Below, piece by piece: positions 51,299-60,085 of a DNA stretch of 64,000 nt (positions are counted from its first letter, which is position 1; each line of letters opens with the position of its first letter). The stretch comes from Micromonospora_H sonneratiae (GTDB taxonomy: Bacteria; Actinomycetota; Actinomycetes; Mycobacteriales; Micromonosporaceae): assembly GCF_042679305.1 (NCBI RefSeq), contig NZ_JBHTMP010000035.1, positions 1 through 64,000 of the forward strand. Reading direction: 5' to 3'. A program made the translations under genes and the position numbers. The notes under the pieces are model-generated. The model was not told where the DNA came from. It was given only the letters and a program-made list of their open reading frames with translations, and did no database searches.

Positions 51299-52504
51299 CT
51301 AGCCCAGGGTCGCCAACTCGTTGACCAGGACGTTGGAGAGCATCTGACCATCCCGGGCCACGTTACGCAGATACCACTTCTGCTGCGGTGTGCGCGGCTG
51401 GTTGAACTGCCACACCCCACGTGGGCTGTCGACCTGCCCCACCTTGCCGAGGGCCAGGTTGACCTGCTGCGGGCTCGGCTGCGGTCCGGCGATCCGGATC
51501 GCCCGGTCGAGCACCTGGGCCGCGTCGTAGGAGGCCACCGCGTACGTGGTTGGCGATCTGCCGTACGCCTTGCGGTATGCCGAGGCGAACCGGCGGTTGA
51601 CCGCGTTGTTGAGGTCGGCCGAGTAGTTGAGGGCGGTCATGACGCCCTCGCTCTCGGCGGGCTTGAGTTCGTCGAGTACGGCACCCTCGGTGAGGAACCC
51701 GGGACCGTAGACCTGTTTGCGGTAGCCGGCCAGGTGCAACTGTCGGAGGAAGGCTACCGCTGCGGCCCCCGCGTACGGGCAGAAGACCGCGTCCGGCTTG
51801 AGGGCCTGGAGTTGGCTGATCGGTGCGGCGTACGCGCCCGGCCTGGGGCTGCTGCCGGCGTCGGTCCAGATCACCGGCTTCGTCAGGCGCGGGTCGTTGG
51901 TGCCGAAGCTCTCCCGGAACCCGGTCACCGCATCGTGCCCGGCCGGGTTCTCCGGTGCGATGATCGCAACCTTGCCACGGCGGGACAGTCGGCTGGCCAC
52001 GTACGATCCGAGCGCCCGCCCCGGCTCGTCGTTGCGGTACGACGTACGCCAGATGTAGACGACGCTCTGTAGCGTCGTGGGTGAGGCGTTGGAGCCGATC
52101 AACGGTACCTGGGCCTGCTCCACCGCATCCCGGATGCCGAGCATGACCGACGAGTTGACCACTCCGGTGAGCGCCAGCACACCCTGTTTGAGCAGTCCAT
52201 CGGCGGCGGCCTTGCCGGCGGCCGACGTCTCGCCCTCGTCGGCGGTCAGCAGGTTGACCGGGTGCCCGCCGAGCAGTTTGCCGTTGAGCTCCAGGAAGAG
52301 CTGGAAACCATTGGTGATCTCATCGCCGATCGGCTTGTCGCCGCCGGTCTGTGGGGCGATGAGCCCGATCCGGATCGGCTCGTCGCTGACCGGCTCGTCG
52401 GGCTGGACATCGGCGTCGACGTCGGAGCCGCAGCCGGTCGCCAGTCCGGTTGCGCCGAGCACGGTCAGGAGGGTGAGCGCCTGTCGACGGGTCATCTGCG
52501 ACAA
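51299..52504 (-). CDS. Branched-chain amino acid-type substrate-binding lipoprotein
   Basis: 401 residues. RRQALTLLTVLGATGLATGC gives an export signal and lipobox (Cys about 25), after which comes a periplasmic-binding type I fold (IRIGLIAPQTGGDKPIGDEITNGFQLFLE, LTGVVNSSVMLGIRDAVEQAQVPLIGSNASP) as in LivJ/LivK proteins. It would capture a small ligand outside the cell. No ABC permease or ATPase genes lie nearby, so its transporter is elsewhere or it serves as a sensor. TTG 52504 has AGAGG seven bases upstream; ATG 52495 is the alternative. Confidence 0.85.
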   Translation of the reverse strand: MSQMTRRQALTLLTVLGATGLATGCGSDVDADVQPDEPVSDEPIRIGLIAPQTGGDKPIGDEITNGFQLFLELNGKLLGGHPVNLLTADEGETSAAGKAAADGLLKQGVLALTGVVNSSVMLGIRDAVEQAQVPLIGSNASPTTLQSVVYIWRTSYRNDEPGRALGSYVASRLSRRGKVAIIAPENPAGHDAVTGFRESFGTNDPRLTKPVIWTDAGSSPRPGAYAAPISQLQALKPDAVFCPYAGAAAVAFLRQLHLAGYRKQVYGPGFLTEGAVLDELKPAESEGVMTALNYSADLNNAVNRRFASAYRKAYGRSPTTYAVASYDAAQVLDRAIRIAGPQPSPQQVNLALGKVGQVDSPRGVWQFNQPRTPQQKWYLRNVARDGQMLSNVLVNELATLG

Positions 52505-52553
52505 GGATCTTCCTCTCCGGGAACTGCGGTAGGTGCACGATCCATCCGGCGTT

Positions 52554-53387
52554 CTACCCGTTCGGTGGAGCCACGTCAATTTTTGGTCGATCAACCGGTA
52601 TTGACTCGAGTGCATCGATCACCGATTTCCAGGCCGACGAGGCCGGGTCGATGAGACCGAAGTGCTCACAGTCCGTGAGTTCCACGTACCGGGTCTCGCT
52701 GTCGCTGGCCCGCGCGAGTTCCACGTACCGGCGGCTCATCTCGACCGGCACGTGGCGGTCCAGTTGACCGTGGACGAGCACGGTCGGAGTTCGTAGCGGC
52801 AGGCGTCGGGTCGGGTCCGCCACCGTGTAACGGTCGGGCACCTGATCCGGTCCGCCGCCCAACAGCGCGGCCACCGCCCCACCGTCCAGGTCGAGCCGGT
52901 ACGCCTCGGCGAGGTCGGCGACGGGCGCCAGGGCCACGACTCCGCGTACGTCGGTCGGCGCGCTGGCGGCACAGTGAAGTGCCAACTGGCCACCGGCCGA
53001 GTGGCCGAGCAGGATCGGTGCGCCGGACGCCATTCGGACATCGGGTAGCGCACTGGCGAAGAGGGCCGGCAGCGCAGCCACCCCGGCGAGCACGTCGTCG
53101 AAGGTGGTGGGCCAGCCGCCATCCGGTTGCCCGGTCCGCCGGTATTCCAGTTGGGCCACCGGGTAACCCCGGGCCGCGAGGTCCACCGCCAGCGGGCCGG
53201 TGTGCGTACGGTCGTACTCGGCCCGCCAGAAACCGCCGTGGATCACCACGACCAGCGGTTGTGGTGATCCGGAGTCGGCCGTCGGCCTACGCAGATCGGC
53301 GATCTGATCGGGCTGCTTCCCGTACCTGACCGTGGCGTCCGGTGCGGGGGCGGGACGGCTGAGTACGGCTCTCGGGTCGTCGGCCAT
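52554..53387 (-). CDS. Alpha/beta hydrolase (esterase/lipase family)
   Basis: 277 residues. VVVIHGGFWRAEYD is the oxyanion-hole HGG motif, GHSAGGQ carries the nucleophilic Ser, HGQLDRHVP the Asp and DCEHFGL the His. The HGGFWR type resembles kynurenine formamidase-like and carbohydrate esterase-like hydrolases; substrate unknown. ATG 53387 has TACCGT seven bases upstream. A 24-bp repeat containing that box is duplicated further upstream. Confidence 0.85.
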   Translation of the reverse strand: MADDPRAVLSRPAPAPDATVRYGKQPDQIADLRRPTADSGSPQPLVVVIHGGFWRAEYDRTHTGPLAVDLAARGYPVAQLEYRRTGQPDGGWPTTFDDVLAGVAALPALFASALPDVRMASGAPILLGHSAGGQLALHCAASAPTDVRGVVALAPVADLAEAYRLDLDGGAVAALLGGGPDQVPDRYTVADPTRRLPLRTPTVLVHGQLDRHVPVEMSRRYVELARASDSETRYVELTDCEHFGLIDPASSAWKSVIDALESIPVDRPKIDVAPPNG

Positions 53388-53455
53388 GGCGGCGACGGTA
53401 TCGCGGTCCCGAGAAGGTCCGGAACCGCACCGGCGGCGACGGTATCGCGGTCCCG
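53388..53455. repeat. 24-bp direct repeat carrying the hydrolase promoter
   Basis: Copies at 53388-53411 and 53432-53455 are identical. The first contains ACGGTA at 53395-53400, which is the -10 box TACCGT of the minus-strand hydrolase gene (7 bases to ATG 53387). The second is an extra copy of the same box. Confidence 0.75.
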
Positions 53456-53494
53456 GGCGACGCCGAACGCCCGCGTTGCGGGAAGATGGATGGC

Positions 53495-54100
53495 ATGACC
53501 GAAGCCCCACGTTCTCCTGAAGGAAACGACGAGCCGATCCGTTCCGGCGGGCATCCCGGCACCGTGCTGGTGGTGGGGCCGGACGGCAGACCGATTGCTG
53601 CGGCAGAGCCCGAGAGCGAGTCGACGGGTGAGGACCCGGCCCGTCTGATCGAGCAGCCGGCGAAGGTGATGCGGATCGGCAGCATGATCAAGCAGCTGTT
53701 GGAGGAGGTCAAGGCGGCCCCGCTCGACGAGGCCAGCCGGCACCGGCTACGGGAGATCCACCAGCGGTCGATCATCGAGCTTGAGGACGGGCTGGCCCCG
53801 GAGCTGCGGGAGGAACTGGAGCGGATCTCGCTGCCGTTCAACGAGGACAGCACGCCGAGCGAGAGCGAGTTGCGGATCGCCCAGGCCCAGTTGGTCGGCT
53901 GGCTGGAGGGCCTGTTCCACGGCATCCAGGCCGCCCTGGTGGCACAGCAGATGGCCGCCCGGTTGCAGTTGGAGCAGATGCGGTCCGGTGGCCGTCAGGC
54001 ACTGCCGATGGGCCCGGCCGGGACCAGCATCCTGTCCGGCATACCCGGTGCCGCTCACCCGCATCCGCAGCCTGGTGAGGGTACCGGGCAGTACCTCTGA
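53495..54100 (+). CDS. bpa: Bacterial proteasome activator
   Basis: 201 residues. The conserved helical core (about 50-155: MRIGSMIKQLLEEVKAAPLDEASRHRL and later LRIAQAQLVGWLEGLFHGIQAALVAQQM) and the C-terminal GQYL match Bpa/PafE (Rv3780), which forms a ring, docks its GQYL tails into the 20S proteasome and opens the gate without ATP. Both ends are low-complexity. ATG 53495 follows GGGAAG by about nine bases; ATG 53486 touches that site. Proteasome genes are not in the window. Confidence 0.92.
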   Translation: MTEAPRSPEGNDEPIRSGGHPGTVLVVGPDGRPIAAAEPESESTGEDPARLIEQPAKVMRIGSMIKQLLEEVKAAPLDEASRHRLREIHQRSIIELEDGLAPELREELERISLPFNEDSTPSESELRIAQAQLVGWLEGLFHGIQAALVAQQMAARLQLEQMRSGGRQALPMGPAGTSILSGIPGAAHPHPQPGEGTGQYL

Positions 54101-54140
54101 GCATCCCGGTCGCTACCTGGGGAACCGTCCCGACGACCGG

Positions 54141-54953
54141 TCAGGTCACCGGATAGAGCTTCTCCAGGTACGCGGCCACGCCGTCCTCGTCGTTGGCGAG
54201 CGTCACCTCGTCGGCGATCTCCAGCACGTTGCGGTGCGCGTTCGCCACTGCGACCGACCGACCGGCCCAGGTCAGCATCGGCAGGTCGTTGGGCATGTCG
54301 CCGAAGGCGACGACGTCGTCGGCGGTCAGACCGTGCCGGGCACAGAACCAGGCCAGGCCGGCGGCCTTGGTCACCCCGAACGCGGAGATCTCGACCAGGC
54401 CGCTACGCGACGAGTGGGTCGCCTCGGCGAGTCCCTGGAGCGCGCCGGCGACCACCGCGGCGAAGGCGTCCGGATCCTGGACGCCGGCTCGGGCCAGCAA
54501 CTTGACCGCCGGTGCCGAGAGCAGTTCCTCCGGCGCGTCGACGGCCCGGATGGCCTCGGGTATCTCGTCCCGGTGTATCCGGTATCCGGCCTCGTGCCGC
54601 ATCTCGCGTCCGTCGGCGATCTCGACGGCGAAGTTGATCCCGGGAACCTCGGCCCGGAGCCGTCGGGCCACCTCGCCGAGCAGTTCGGGGGCCAGCGGAT
54701 CGGCCCGCAGCACGACGTCCTCGATCGGGTCGTAGACCACCGCGCCGTTGGCGCAGATCGCCGGCACCTGGGCACCCAGGTGGTCGTACACCCGGGTGAG
54801 CCACCGGATCGGACGGCCGGTGACCAGCACGACCTGTCCGCCCGCCGCGACGACCCGCTCGATGGCCTCGACGGTACGGGGGCTGACTGACCGGTCAGAT
54901 CGGAGCAGCGTGCCGTCGAGATCGGTGGCCACCAGGCGAGGAAGTTGTCCCAT
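54141..54953 (-). CDS. HAD superfamily (Cof-type) phosphatase
   Basis: 270 residues. Motif I VATDLDGTLLRSD, motif II VLVTGR, the Lys in FGVTKAAGL and motif IV FGDMPNDLPML are intact, with a C2-type cap. Cof-type enzymes act on sugar phosphates or cofactors such as FMN or PLP; substrate unknown. ATG 54953 overlaps the stop of the paralogous gene upstream (TGATG). Confidence 0.9.
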   Translation of the reverse strand: MGQLPRLVATDLDGTLLRSDRSVSPRTVEAIERVVAAGGQVVLVTGRPIRWLTRVYDHLGAQVPAICANGAVVYDPIEDVVLRADPLAPELLGEVARRLRAEVPGINFAVEIADGREMRHEAGYRIHRDEIPEAIRAVDAPEELLSAPAVKLLARAGVQDPDAFAAVVAGALQGLAEATHSSRSGLVEISAFGVTKAAGLAWFCARHGLTADDVVAFGDMPNDLPMLTWAGRSVAVANAHRNVLEIADEVTLANDEDGVAAYLEKLYPVT

Positions 54954-55774
54954 CAACGCGACAGTAGACGATCGAGGTAGACCGCTACCCCGTCGTCGTC
55001 GTTGCGCAGGGTCACCTCGTCGGCGGACGCCCGTACGCTGTCATGGGCGTTGGCGACGGCGACCCGTCCCCAGCCGGCCCAGTCGAACATCGGCAGGTCG
55101 TTCGGCATGTCGCCGAAGACCAGCACGTCAGCGGGGTCGACGCCGATGGACTGCGCGACGACGTTGAGCCCGGTGCCCTTGTCGACGCCGGGCGGGCAGA
55201 TCTCGATGAAACCGAGTCCGGCCTGGGTGAGCGCGGCCAGGCTCGGCGAGACGAGCTTCCGGGCGGTGGCCAACAACACGTCCACGTCGTGGTTCCTGGT
55301 CCGCGCGAACGCCTTGATCACGTCGGTGGCCAGGCAGTCCGTCCGGCTGCGTTCCTCGAACCTGTCCGGGTACGGCCAGCTCGGATCGAAGTCGCCCCAC
55401 AGGGGGGCCTCGTGTCCGTCCATCGCCTCGACCATCACGGTCAGCGGACCGACCTCGGCCTCCAGCGTGGTCAGCAACTCGGCCAGGACCGTACCGGGGA
55501 GCCGCTCGTCGCGTAGCACCACCGGACCGGCCGGGTCCGTCTGGTCGACCACCCGGCCACCGCCGGCCATCACCAGGAAGTCCGCTGCCCGGATGTCGTT
55601 GCGGGTCAGCTCGGCCAGCCGGGGACCGCGTCCGGTGGCGGCCACCACCGGGATTCCGGCCGCCCGGACCCGGTCGAGTACCTGGTGGGTGTACGCCGAG
55701 ACGGTGTTGTCACTGCGTACCAGCGTGCCGTCGAGGTCGGTGGCGATCAGCTTGGGCAGTCCGGGGCGGGGCAT
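54953..55774 (-). CDS. HAD superfamily (Cof-type) phosphatase, paralogue
   Basis: 273 residues. IATDLDGTLVRSD, VVAATGRGPR, the Lys in PPGVDKGTGLN and VFGDMPNDLPMFDWAG give a full HAD active site. It is clearly related to the next gene, which overlaps it by one base, so the two probably arose by tandem duplication. GGAGG lies about five bases before ATG 55774, which fixes the start. Substrate unknown. Confidence 0.9.
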   Translation of the reverse strand: MPRPGLPKLIATDLDGTLVRSDNTVSAYTHQVLDRVRAAGIPVVAATGRGPRLAELTRNDIRAADFLVMAGGGRVVDQTDPAGPVVLRDERLPGTVLAELLTTLEAEVGPLTVMVEAMDGHEAPLWGDFDPSWPYPDRFEERSRTDCLATDVIKAFARTRNHDVDVLLATARKLVSPSLAALTQAGLGFIEICPPGVDKGTGLNVVAQSIGVDPADVLVFGDMPNDLPMFDWAGWGRVAVANAHDSVRASADEVTLRNDDDGVAVYLDRLLSR

Positions 55775-55913
55775 CGATCCTCCTTCTCCCGCCATCCGGT
55801 GACCGGGGAGCAGGCCCCCGGCCCGACCGCTCGGGCCTGTGCCCACGATGACGGGGAGCAACCGTACCTCGCAAGACACGGCGCTCCCATGGCTTTCCGG
55901 TGAATCGAACGCG

Positions 55914-57203
55914 TCAACGTGAAGGTTCGAGCACGTCCCGTCCGCCGAGGTACGGCTGGAGTGCCTTCGGCACCCGTACCGAGCCGTCCGGTTGCTGGTG
56001 GTTCTCCAGGATCGGGATCAGCCAGCGGGTAGTGGCGAGGGTGCCGTTGAGCGTGGCAGCCGTCTGTGTTTTGCCGTTTTCGTCCCGGTATCGAATGTTG
56101 AGGCGTCGAGCCTGGAACGTCGTGCAGTTCGAGGTCGACGTCACCTCACGGTAGCGCCCCTGGGACGGCACCCACGCCTCACAGTCGTACTTGCGGGCCG
56201 CGCTCGACCCGAGGTCACCCGCAGCCACGTCGATCACCCGATAGGGCACCTCGACCTTGGCCAGCATCTCCTCTTCCCAGGCCAGCAGCCGCAGGTGCTC
56301 GGCGTGCGCCTCCTCCGGCCGGCAGTAGGAGAACATCTCGACCTTGTCGAACTGGTGCACCCGCAGGATGCCCCGGACGTCCTTGCCGTACGACCCGGCC
56401 TCCCGGCGGAAGCACGACGACCAGCCCGCGTAACGCAGCGGAGTGGTCAGCGGCAGGATCTCACCGGCGTGGTAACCGGCCAGTGGCACCTCGCTGGTGC
56501 CCACCAGGAAGAGATCGTCGGCTTCGAGTCGGTAGACCTCGCTGGCGTGCGCGCCGAGGAAGCCGGTGCCCTCCATCGTGTCGGGCTTGACCAGCACCGG
56601 GGTGATGGCCGGGATGATGCCGTACTCCACCGCCTGGGCCATCGCCAGTTGCAGCAGGCCCAGTTGCAACAGCGCCCCGACGCCGGTCAGGTAGTAGAAC
56701 CGGCTGCCCGACACCTTCGCGCCGCGTTCGACGTCGATCGCGCGGAGGCCTTCACCCAGTTCCAGGTGGTCACGAAGCGGGAACCCGGCCGGGTTCTCCG
56801 CCGAGCCGAGCGGTGCCTCGCCGGTCGGCCGTACCTCGCGGAGCACCACGAAGTCGTCCTCGCCACCGGGCGGCGCACCCTCCTCGATCACGTTGGAGAT
56901 CGTCAACTGCGCCTGGCGGAGCGTCGCGTCGGCCGCGCCGGCTGCCGCCTCGGCCGCCTTCACCTCCGCCGACAGGTCCTTGGTACGCCGCAGTAGCGCC
57001 TCCCGCTCGTCCCCGGTGGCCCGGGGCATCTGCTTGCTGAGCTGCTTCTGCTCGGCACGGAGGGCCTCGAACCGCTGGACCGAGGCGCGGCGCTCCTCGT
57101 CTGCCCGCAACAGATCGTCGACGACGGACTCAGACTCGCCACGGGCACGCTGGCTGGCACGGACGGTTTCCGGGTCATCGCGGATCAGGCGCAGGTCAAT
57201 CAC
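55914..57203 (-). CDS. serS: Seryl-tRNA synthetase
   Basis: 429 residues, class II synthetase. The N-terminal coiled-coil arm (about 30-105) grips tRNA-Ser; class II motif 2 CFRREAGSYGKDVRGILRVH and motif 3 TLNGTLATTRWLIPILENHQ form the active site with TSEVPLAGYH. GTG 57203 gives the family start MIDLRLIRDDP; TAGGAT lies eight bases upstream and could act as a -10 box or a weak ribosome binding site. Confidence 0.97.
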   Translation of the reverse strand: MIDLRLIRDDPETVRASQRARGESESVVDDLLRADEERRASVQRFEALRAEQKQLSKQMPRATGDEREALLRRTKDLSAEVKAAEAAAGAADATLRQAQLTISNVIEEGAPPGGEDDFVVLREVRPTGEAPLGSAENPAGFPLRDHLELGEGLRAIDVERGAKVSGSRFYYLTGVGALLQLGLLQLAMAQAVEYGIIPAITPVLVKPDTMEGTGFLGAHASEVYRLEADDLFLVGTSEVPLAGYHAGEILPLTTPLRYAGWSSCFRREAGSYGKDVRGILRVHQFDKVEMFSYCRPEEAHAEHLRLLAWEEEMLAKVEVPYRVIDVAAGDLGSSAARKYDCEAWVPSQGRYREVTSTSNCTTFQARRLNIRYRDENGKTQTAATLNGTLATTRWLIPILENHQQPDGSVRVPKALQPYLGGRDVLEPSR

Positions 57204-57211
57204 GAGAACCG

Positions 57212-57217
57212 ATCCTA
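57212..57217 (-). promoter_or_regulatory. -10 box of possible leaderless promoter, serS
   Basis: TAGGAT on the minus strand with 8 bases to GTG 57203. Confidence 0.4.
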
Positions 57218-57276
57218 CCGGGGCCGGTATCCCGGTCCCACTGAGATACCACCGGCCGCCCTGGCCACCGACCAGG

Positions 57277-58185
57277 TCAGTGCCCGGAGCGGTCGTCCCG
57301 ACGAGGACCGGAGCGGTCGTCGTCCCGCCGCTGGCCGGGCCGCTCGTCCCGTCGCGGGTCGGCGCGTTGGTCAGCCCGCCTTGGCCAGGAGGCGAACGGG
57401 ACGGCCGGCGACACCGTCAGGTCGTCCGGCGTGGCCGCCTGAACCTCGGCCACCACATCGGGTTCGGCGCTGCGGCGTCGCTGCCACGGCCAGCCACCAC
57501 CGTCGCCCCGGTCCCCGCCTTCGTCGCCCGCCCGGTGACCGTCGTCGCCAGCCTCGGAGTCGGCGTGGTCCTGGTCGTCCGGGTGCGGGTCGCGGTCGTA
57601 CGGAAGGCGGGCGGTCAACCCGACGAGGTAGAGCGCCAGCCCGAGGGCTGCGGTCCCGACGAACGCCATCACCAGTCCCCGGCCGTAGACGACGGAGAGC
57701 CGATCGCCCGGTGCGAGGGTCAGTCGTTGTTCAACGTCGGCATCCAGCGCATATGTGGCGGCGGTCAGGATGGCCAGCAGACCGACGCTCACGGCCAGAC
57801 CGACCACCCGGGCGTTGTGCCGGACCGTCGGGGAGGAGCCGAACAGCACCAGGGACAGCACGCTTACGAGGCCGAGCACACCGACCAGGTAGCCGATGCC
57901 GAAGGAGCCGATCTCCGAGACGCCGGCCGTCACGTCGACCGTCGGTTGCACCCGGGTCGAGTCCCGGTCCGGCAGCGTGGTTATCGTCCACTCGCCGACC
58001 AGGGAGGCGAAGACGGCCACCGCGCCGAGACCGGCGACCACCGGTGCCAGTCGGCGATCCTGGAGGAAACCGGTCAACAACCGGGGGGTACGCCCCGGAC
58101 TACTCGGTGTGCCGTTGCCCCACTCGATCACCACTGCGCCGTCCGACCGGGCGTCCGGTCGGGGAACTGGATGATCGTTGGACAT
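57277..58185 (-). CDS. Membrane protein of unknown function with charged tail
   Basis: 302 residues. Four to five membrane segments lie between residues about 45 and 195. The C-terminal 100 residues are rich in Asp, Arg and Gly and end in several RRDD/RRDE-type repeats. No family is recognised. AAGGA lies about eight bases before ATG 58185. It sits upstream of serS in the same direction with a 73-base gap. Confidence 0.65.
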   Translation of the reverse strand: MSNDHPVPRPDARSDGAVVIEWGNGTPSSPGRTPRLLTGFLQDRRLAPVVAGLGAVAVFASLVGEWTITTLPDRDSTRVQPTVDVTAGVSEIGSFGIGYLVGVLGLVSVLSLVLFGSSPTVRHNARVVGLAVSVGLLAILTAATYALDADVEQRLTLAPGDRLSVVYGRGLVMAFVGTAALGLALYLVGLTARLPYDRDPHPDDQDHADSEAGDDGHRAGDEGGDRGDGGGWPWQRRRSAEPDVVAEVQAATPDDLTVSPAVPFASWPRRADQRADPRRDERPGQRRDDDRSGPRRDDRSGH

Positions 58186-58349
58186 AGGACGGTCCTTCCG
58201 CCGGAGGCGTGACGCTCCGCCGCATCATGACACAGCGCGGGCCTTCCGTCGGACAAGCGCGCGGCTGGCCGTCGGCGTACGACGGACGGGCCGTTCGCGT
58301 GCCAACGGCCTTGTTCCGTCGGCGCATCGCATCACCCGCTGCTTTGGGC

Positions 58350-58355
58350 TAGCGT
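58350..58355 (+). promoter_or_regulatory. -10 box of leaderless promoter, OsmC gene
   Basis: TAGCGT with 7 bases to ATG 58363. Confidence 0.55.
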
Positions 58356-58362
58356 CGGTCCC

Positions 58363-58791
58363 ATGCCTATTCGTACCGCTTCCGCCCGCTGGCAGGGCAA
58401 TCTCACTGACGGCTCCGGGACTGTCCGCACCGGCAAGGGCGGTCTGGAGGGGAACTACTCCTTCAAGTCGCGCTTCGAGGAGGGCGAGGGAACCAACCCG
58501 GAGGAGCTGATCGGTGCCGCCCACGCCGGCTGCTTCTCGATGGCTCTGTCCAAGGCGCTGGCCGACGCCGGTTCGCCGCCGACCTCGGTCGAGACGACGG
58601 CCCGGGTCCACTTCGACAAGACCGACGCGGGGATGACGGTCACCCGGATCGACCTCGAAACGGTCGGTGACGTGCCCGGGCTCGACGAGGCTGAGTTCGG
58701 CAGGTTCGCCGAGGGGGCGAAGGCGAACTGCCCGATCTCCCGGCTGCTCTCCGCCGCAGCGGAGATCACTCTCACCGCCCGCCTCTCCTGA
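58363..58791 (+). CDS. OsmC family peroxiredoxin
   Basis: 142 residues. The two reactive cysteines are Cys57 in AAHAGCFSMAL and Cys123 in ANCPISRLL, the pattern of OsmC proteins that reduce organic hydroperoxides. NPEELIGAAHAGCFSMALS is close to OsmC proper rather than Ohr. The start is ATG 58363 with a -10 box seven bases upstream. Confidence 0.92.
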   Translation: MPIRTASARWQGNLTDGSGTVRTGKGGLEGNYSFKSRFEEGEGTNPEELIGAAHAGCFSMALSKALADAGSPPTSVETTARVHFDKTDAGMTVTRIDLETVGDVPGLDEAEFGRFAEGAKANCPISRLLSAAAEITLTARLS

Positions 58792-58802
58792 TCCCACTCC
58801 GG

Positions 58803-58808
58803 CACAAT
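58803..58808 (+). promoter_or_regulatory. -10 box of possible leaderless promoter, zincin gene
   Basis: CACAAT with 7 bases to GTG 58816; it lacks the initial T but keeps A2 and T6. Confidence 0.4.
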
Positions 58809-58815
58809 GGTGTAC

Positions 58816-59169
58816 GTGCCGGTTGAGATGAGCCGCGAGCGTTTCGAGGAGTTGGTGGCCGAGGCCCTCGATGAGGTGCCCGAGGAACTGCTCGGTCTGA
58901 TGAGCAACGTGGTCATCCTGGTAGAGGACGAGTCGCCTGCCGGCGAGCCGGAGCTGCTCGGCCTCTACGAGGGTCATGCCCTGACCGACCGGGGCTGGGA
59001 CTACTCGGGTGTGCTGCCGGACCGGATCCTGATCTACCGCAAGCCCATTCTGCGCATCTGCGACAGCGACGAGGACGTCATCGACGAAGTGGCCATTACC
59101 GTCGTACACGAAATTGCCCACCATTTCGGTATCGACGACGAACGGCTGCACGAACTCGGCTGGGGCTGA
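58816..59169 (+). CDS. Small zincin-like metallopeptidase (PF06262)
   Basis: 117 residues. SRERFEELVAEALDEVPEELL at the start and VVHEIAHHFGIDDERLHELGW at the end match the one-domain zincin family; HExxHxxGxxD supplies the zinc ligands and catalytic Glu. It is small and lacks an export signal, so it is probably cytoplasmic; substrate unknown. GTG 58816 gives MPVEMSRERF; a GTG two codons earlier in the open frame has no upstream signal. Confidence 0.88.
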   Translation: MPVEMSRERFEELVAEALDEVPEELLGLMSNVVILVEDESPAGEPELLGLYEGHALTDRGWDYSGVLPDRILIYRKPILRICDSDEDVIDEVAITVVHEIAHHFGIDDERLHELGWG

Positions 59170-59255
59170 ATCAGGTTCCTGACATACGGCGACTACGGTC
59201 TTGTGTCGGTTGCCTACCCTCAGGCGATCAGTTCAGTACCAGGAGGGACTCTCAG

Positions 59256-59981
59256 ATGCGCAGCGCGCTTTTCTCCGCGGAAAACCTGGAGAAGGAGTCT
59301 GCCCAGCCCGGCATGCGGCTCCAGAACCACAAGATGTTGAAGATCGAGCTCAACGGGGAAGCCATGGCCCGGGTCGGCTCGATGGTCGCCTACCAGGGAC
59401 AGGTCCAGTTCCAGGCCCTCGGCTCCGGTGGGATCGGCAAGTTCCTCAAGCAGAAGCTCACCGGCGAAGGCGTGCCGTTGATGAAGCTGACCGGTCGGGG
59501 CGACGTCTTCCTCGCCGACTTCGCTTCCGACGTACACATCATCGACCTGGAGCCGGGCGACGCGCTGTCGATCAACGGTTCCAGCGTGCTGGCCTTCGAT
59601 TCGACCCTGCAGTACGACATCAAGATGGTCAGCGGAGCCGGCATGATGTCGTCCTCCGGCCTGTTCAACTGCGTGTTCACCGGTTACGGCCGGATCGCCG
59701 TCACCACCAAGGGAACGCCCGTGGTGCTCAACGTCGACCAGCCGACCTACGTCGACCCGCAGGCTGCGGTCTGCTGGTCGGCCAACCTTCAGGTCGGTTA
59801 CCACCGGGCGGAGCAGCTCGGCCTGGGCACGCTGCTCGGTCGTCGGACCGGGGAAGCGTTCACCATGAGCTTCGCCGGCCAGGGCTTCGTGATCGTCCAG
59901 CCGTCCGAGGAACCGCCGATCGCCGGCAGCGGGCAGCAGGGACAGGGCGGTGGCGGCCTGCTCGGTGGGCTGATGGACTGA
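59256..59981 (+). CDS. AIM24 family protein
   Basis: 241 residues, mostly beta strand. MLKIELNGEAMARVGSMVAYQG, LTGRGDVFLAD and the Gly-rich C-terminus match the AIM24 (TRAF-like) family, soluble proteins of unknown function found in bacteria and mitochondria. AGGAGG lies nine bases before ATG 59256, one of the strongest ribosome binding sites in the window, suggesting abundant product. Confidence 0.88.
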   Translation: MRSALFSAENLEKESAQPGMRLQNHKMLKIELNGEAMARVGSMVAYQGQVQFQALGSGGIGKFLKQKLTGEGVPLMKLTGRGDVFLADFASDVHIIDLEPGDALSINGSSVLAFDSTLQYDIKMVSGAGMMSSSGLFNCVFTGYGRIAVTTKGTPVVLNVDQPTYVDPQAAVCWSANLQVGYHRAEQLGLGTLLGRRTGEAFTMSFAGQGFVIVQPSEEPPIAGSGQQGQGGGGLLGGLMD

Positions 59982-60085
59982 TCGCAACCGGGGACGCCGG
60001 CAACGGACGCATTCCCGCGCGGTCCGTGGTGCACCGCCAGGACCAGCAGGAACACGGCCAGGTCCCGGCGGTGCAGAGGACGCGG

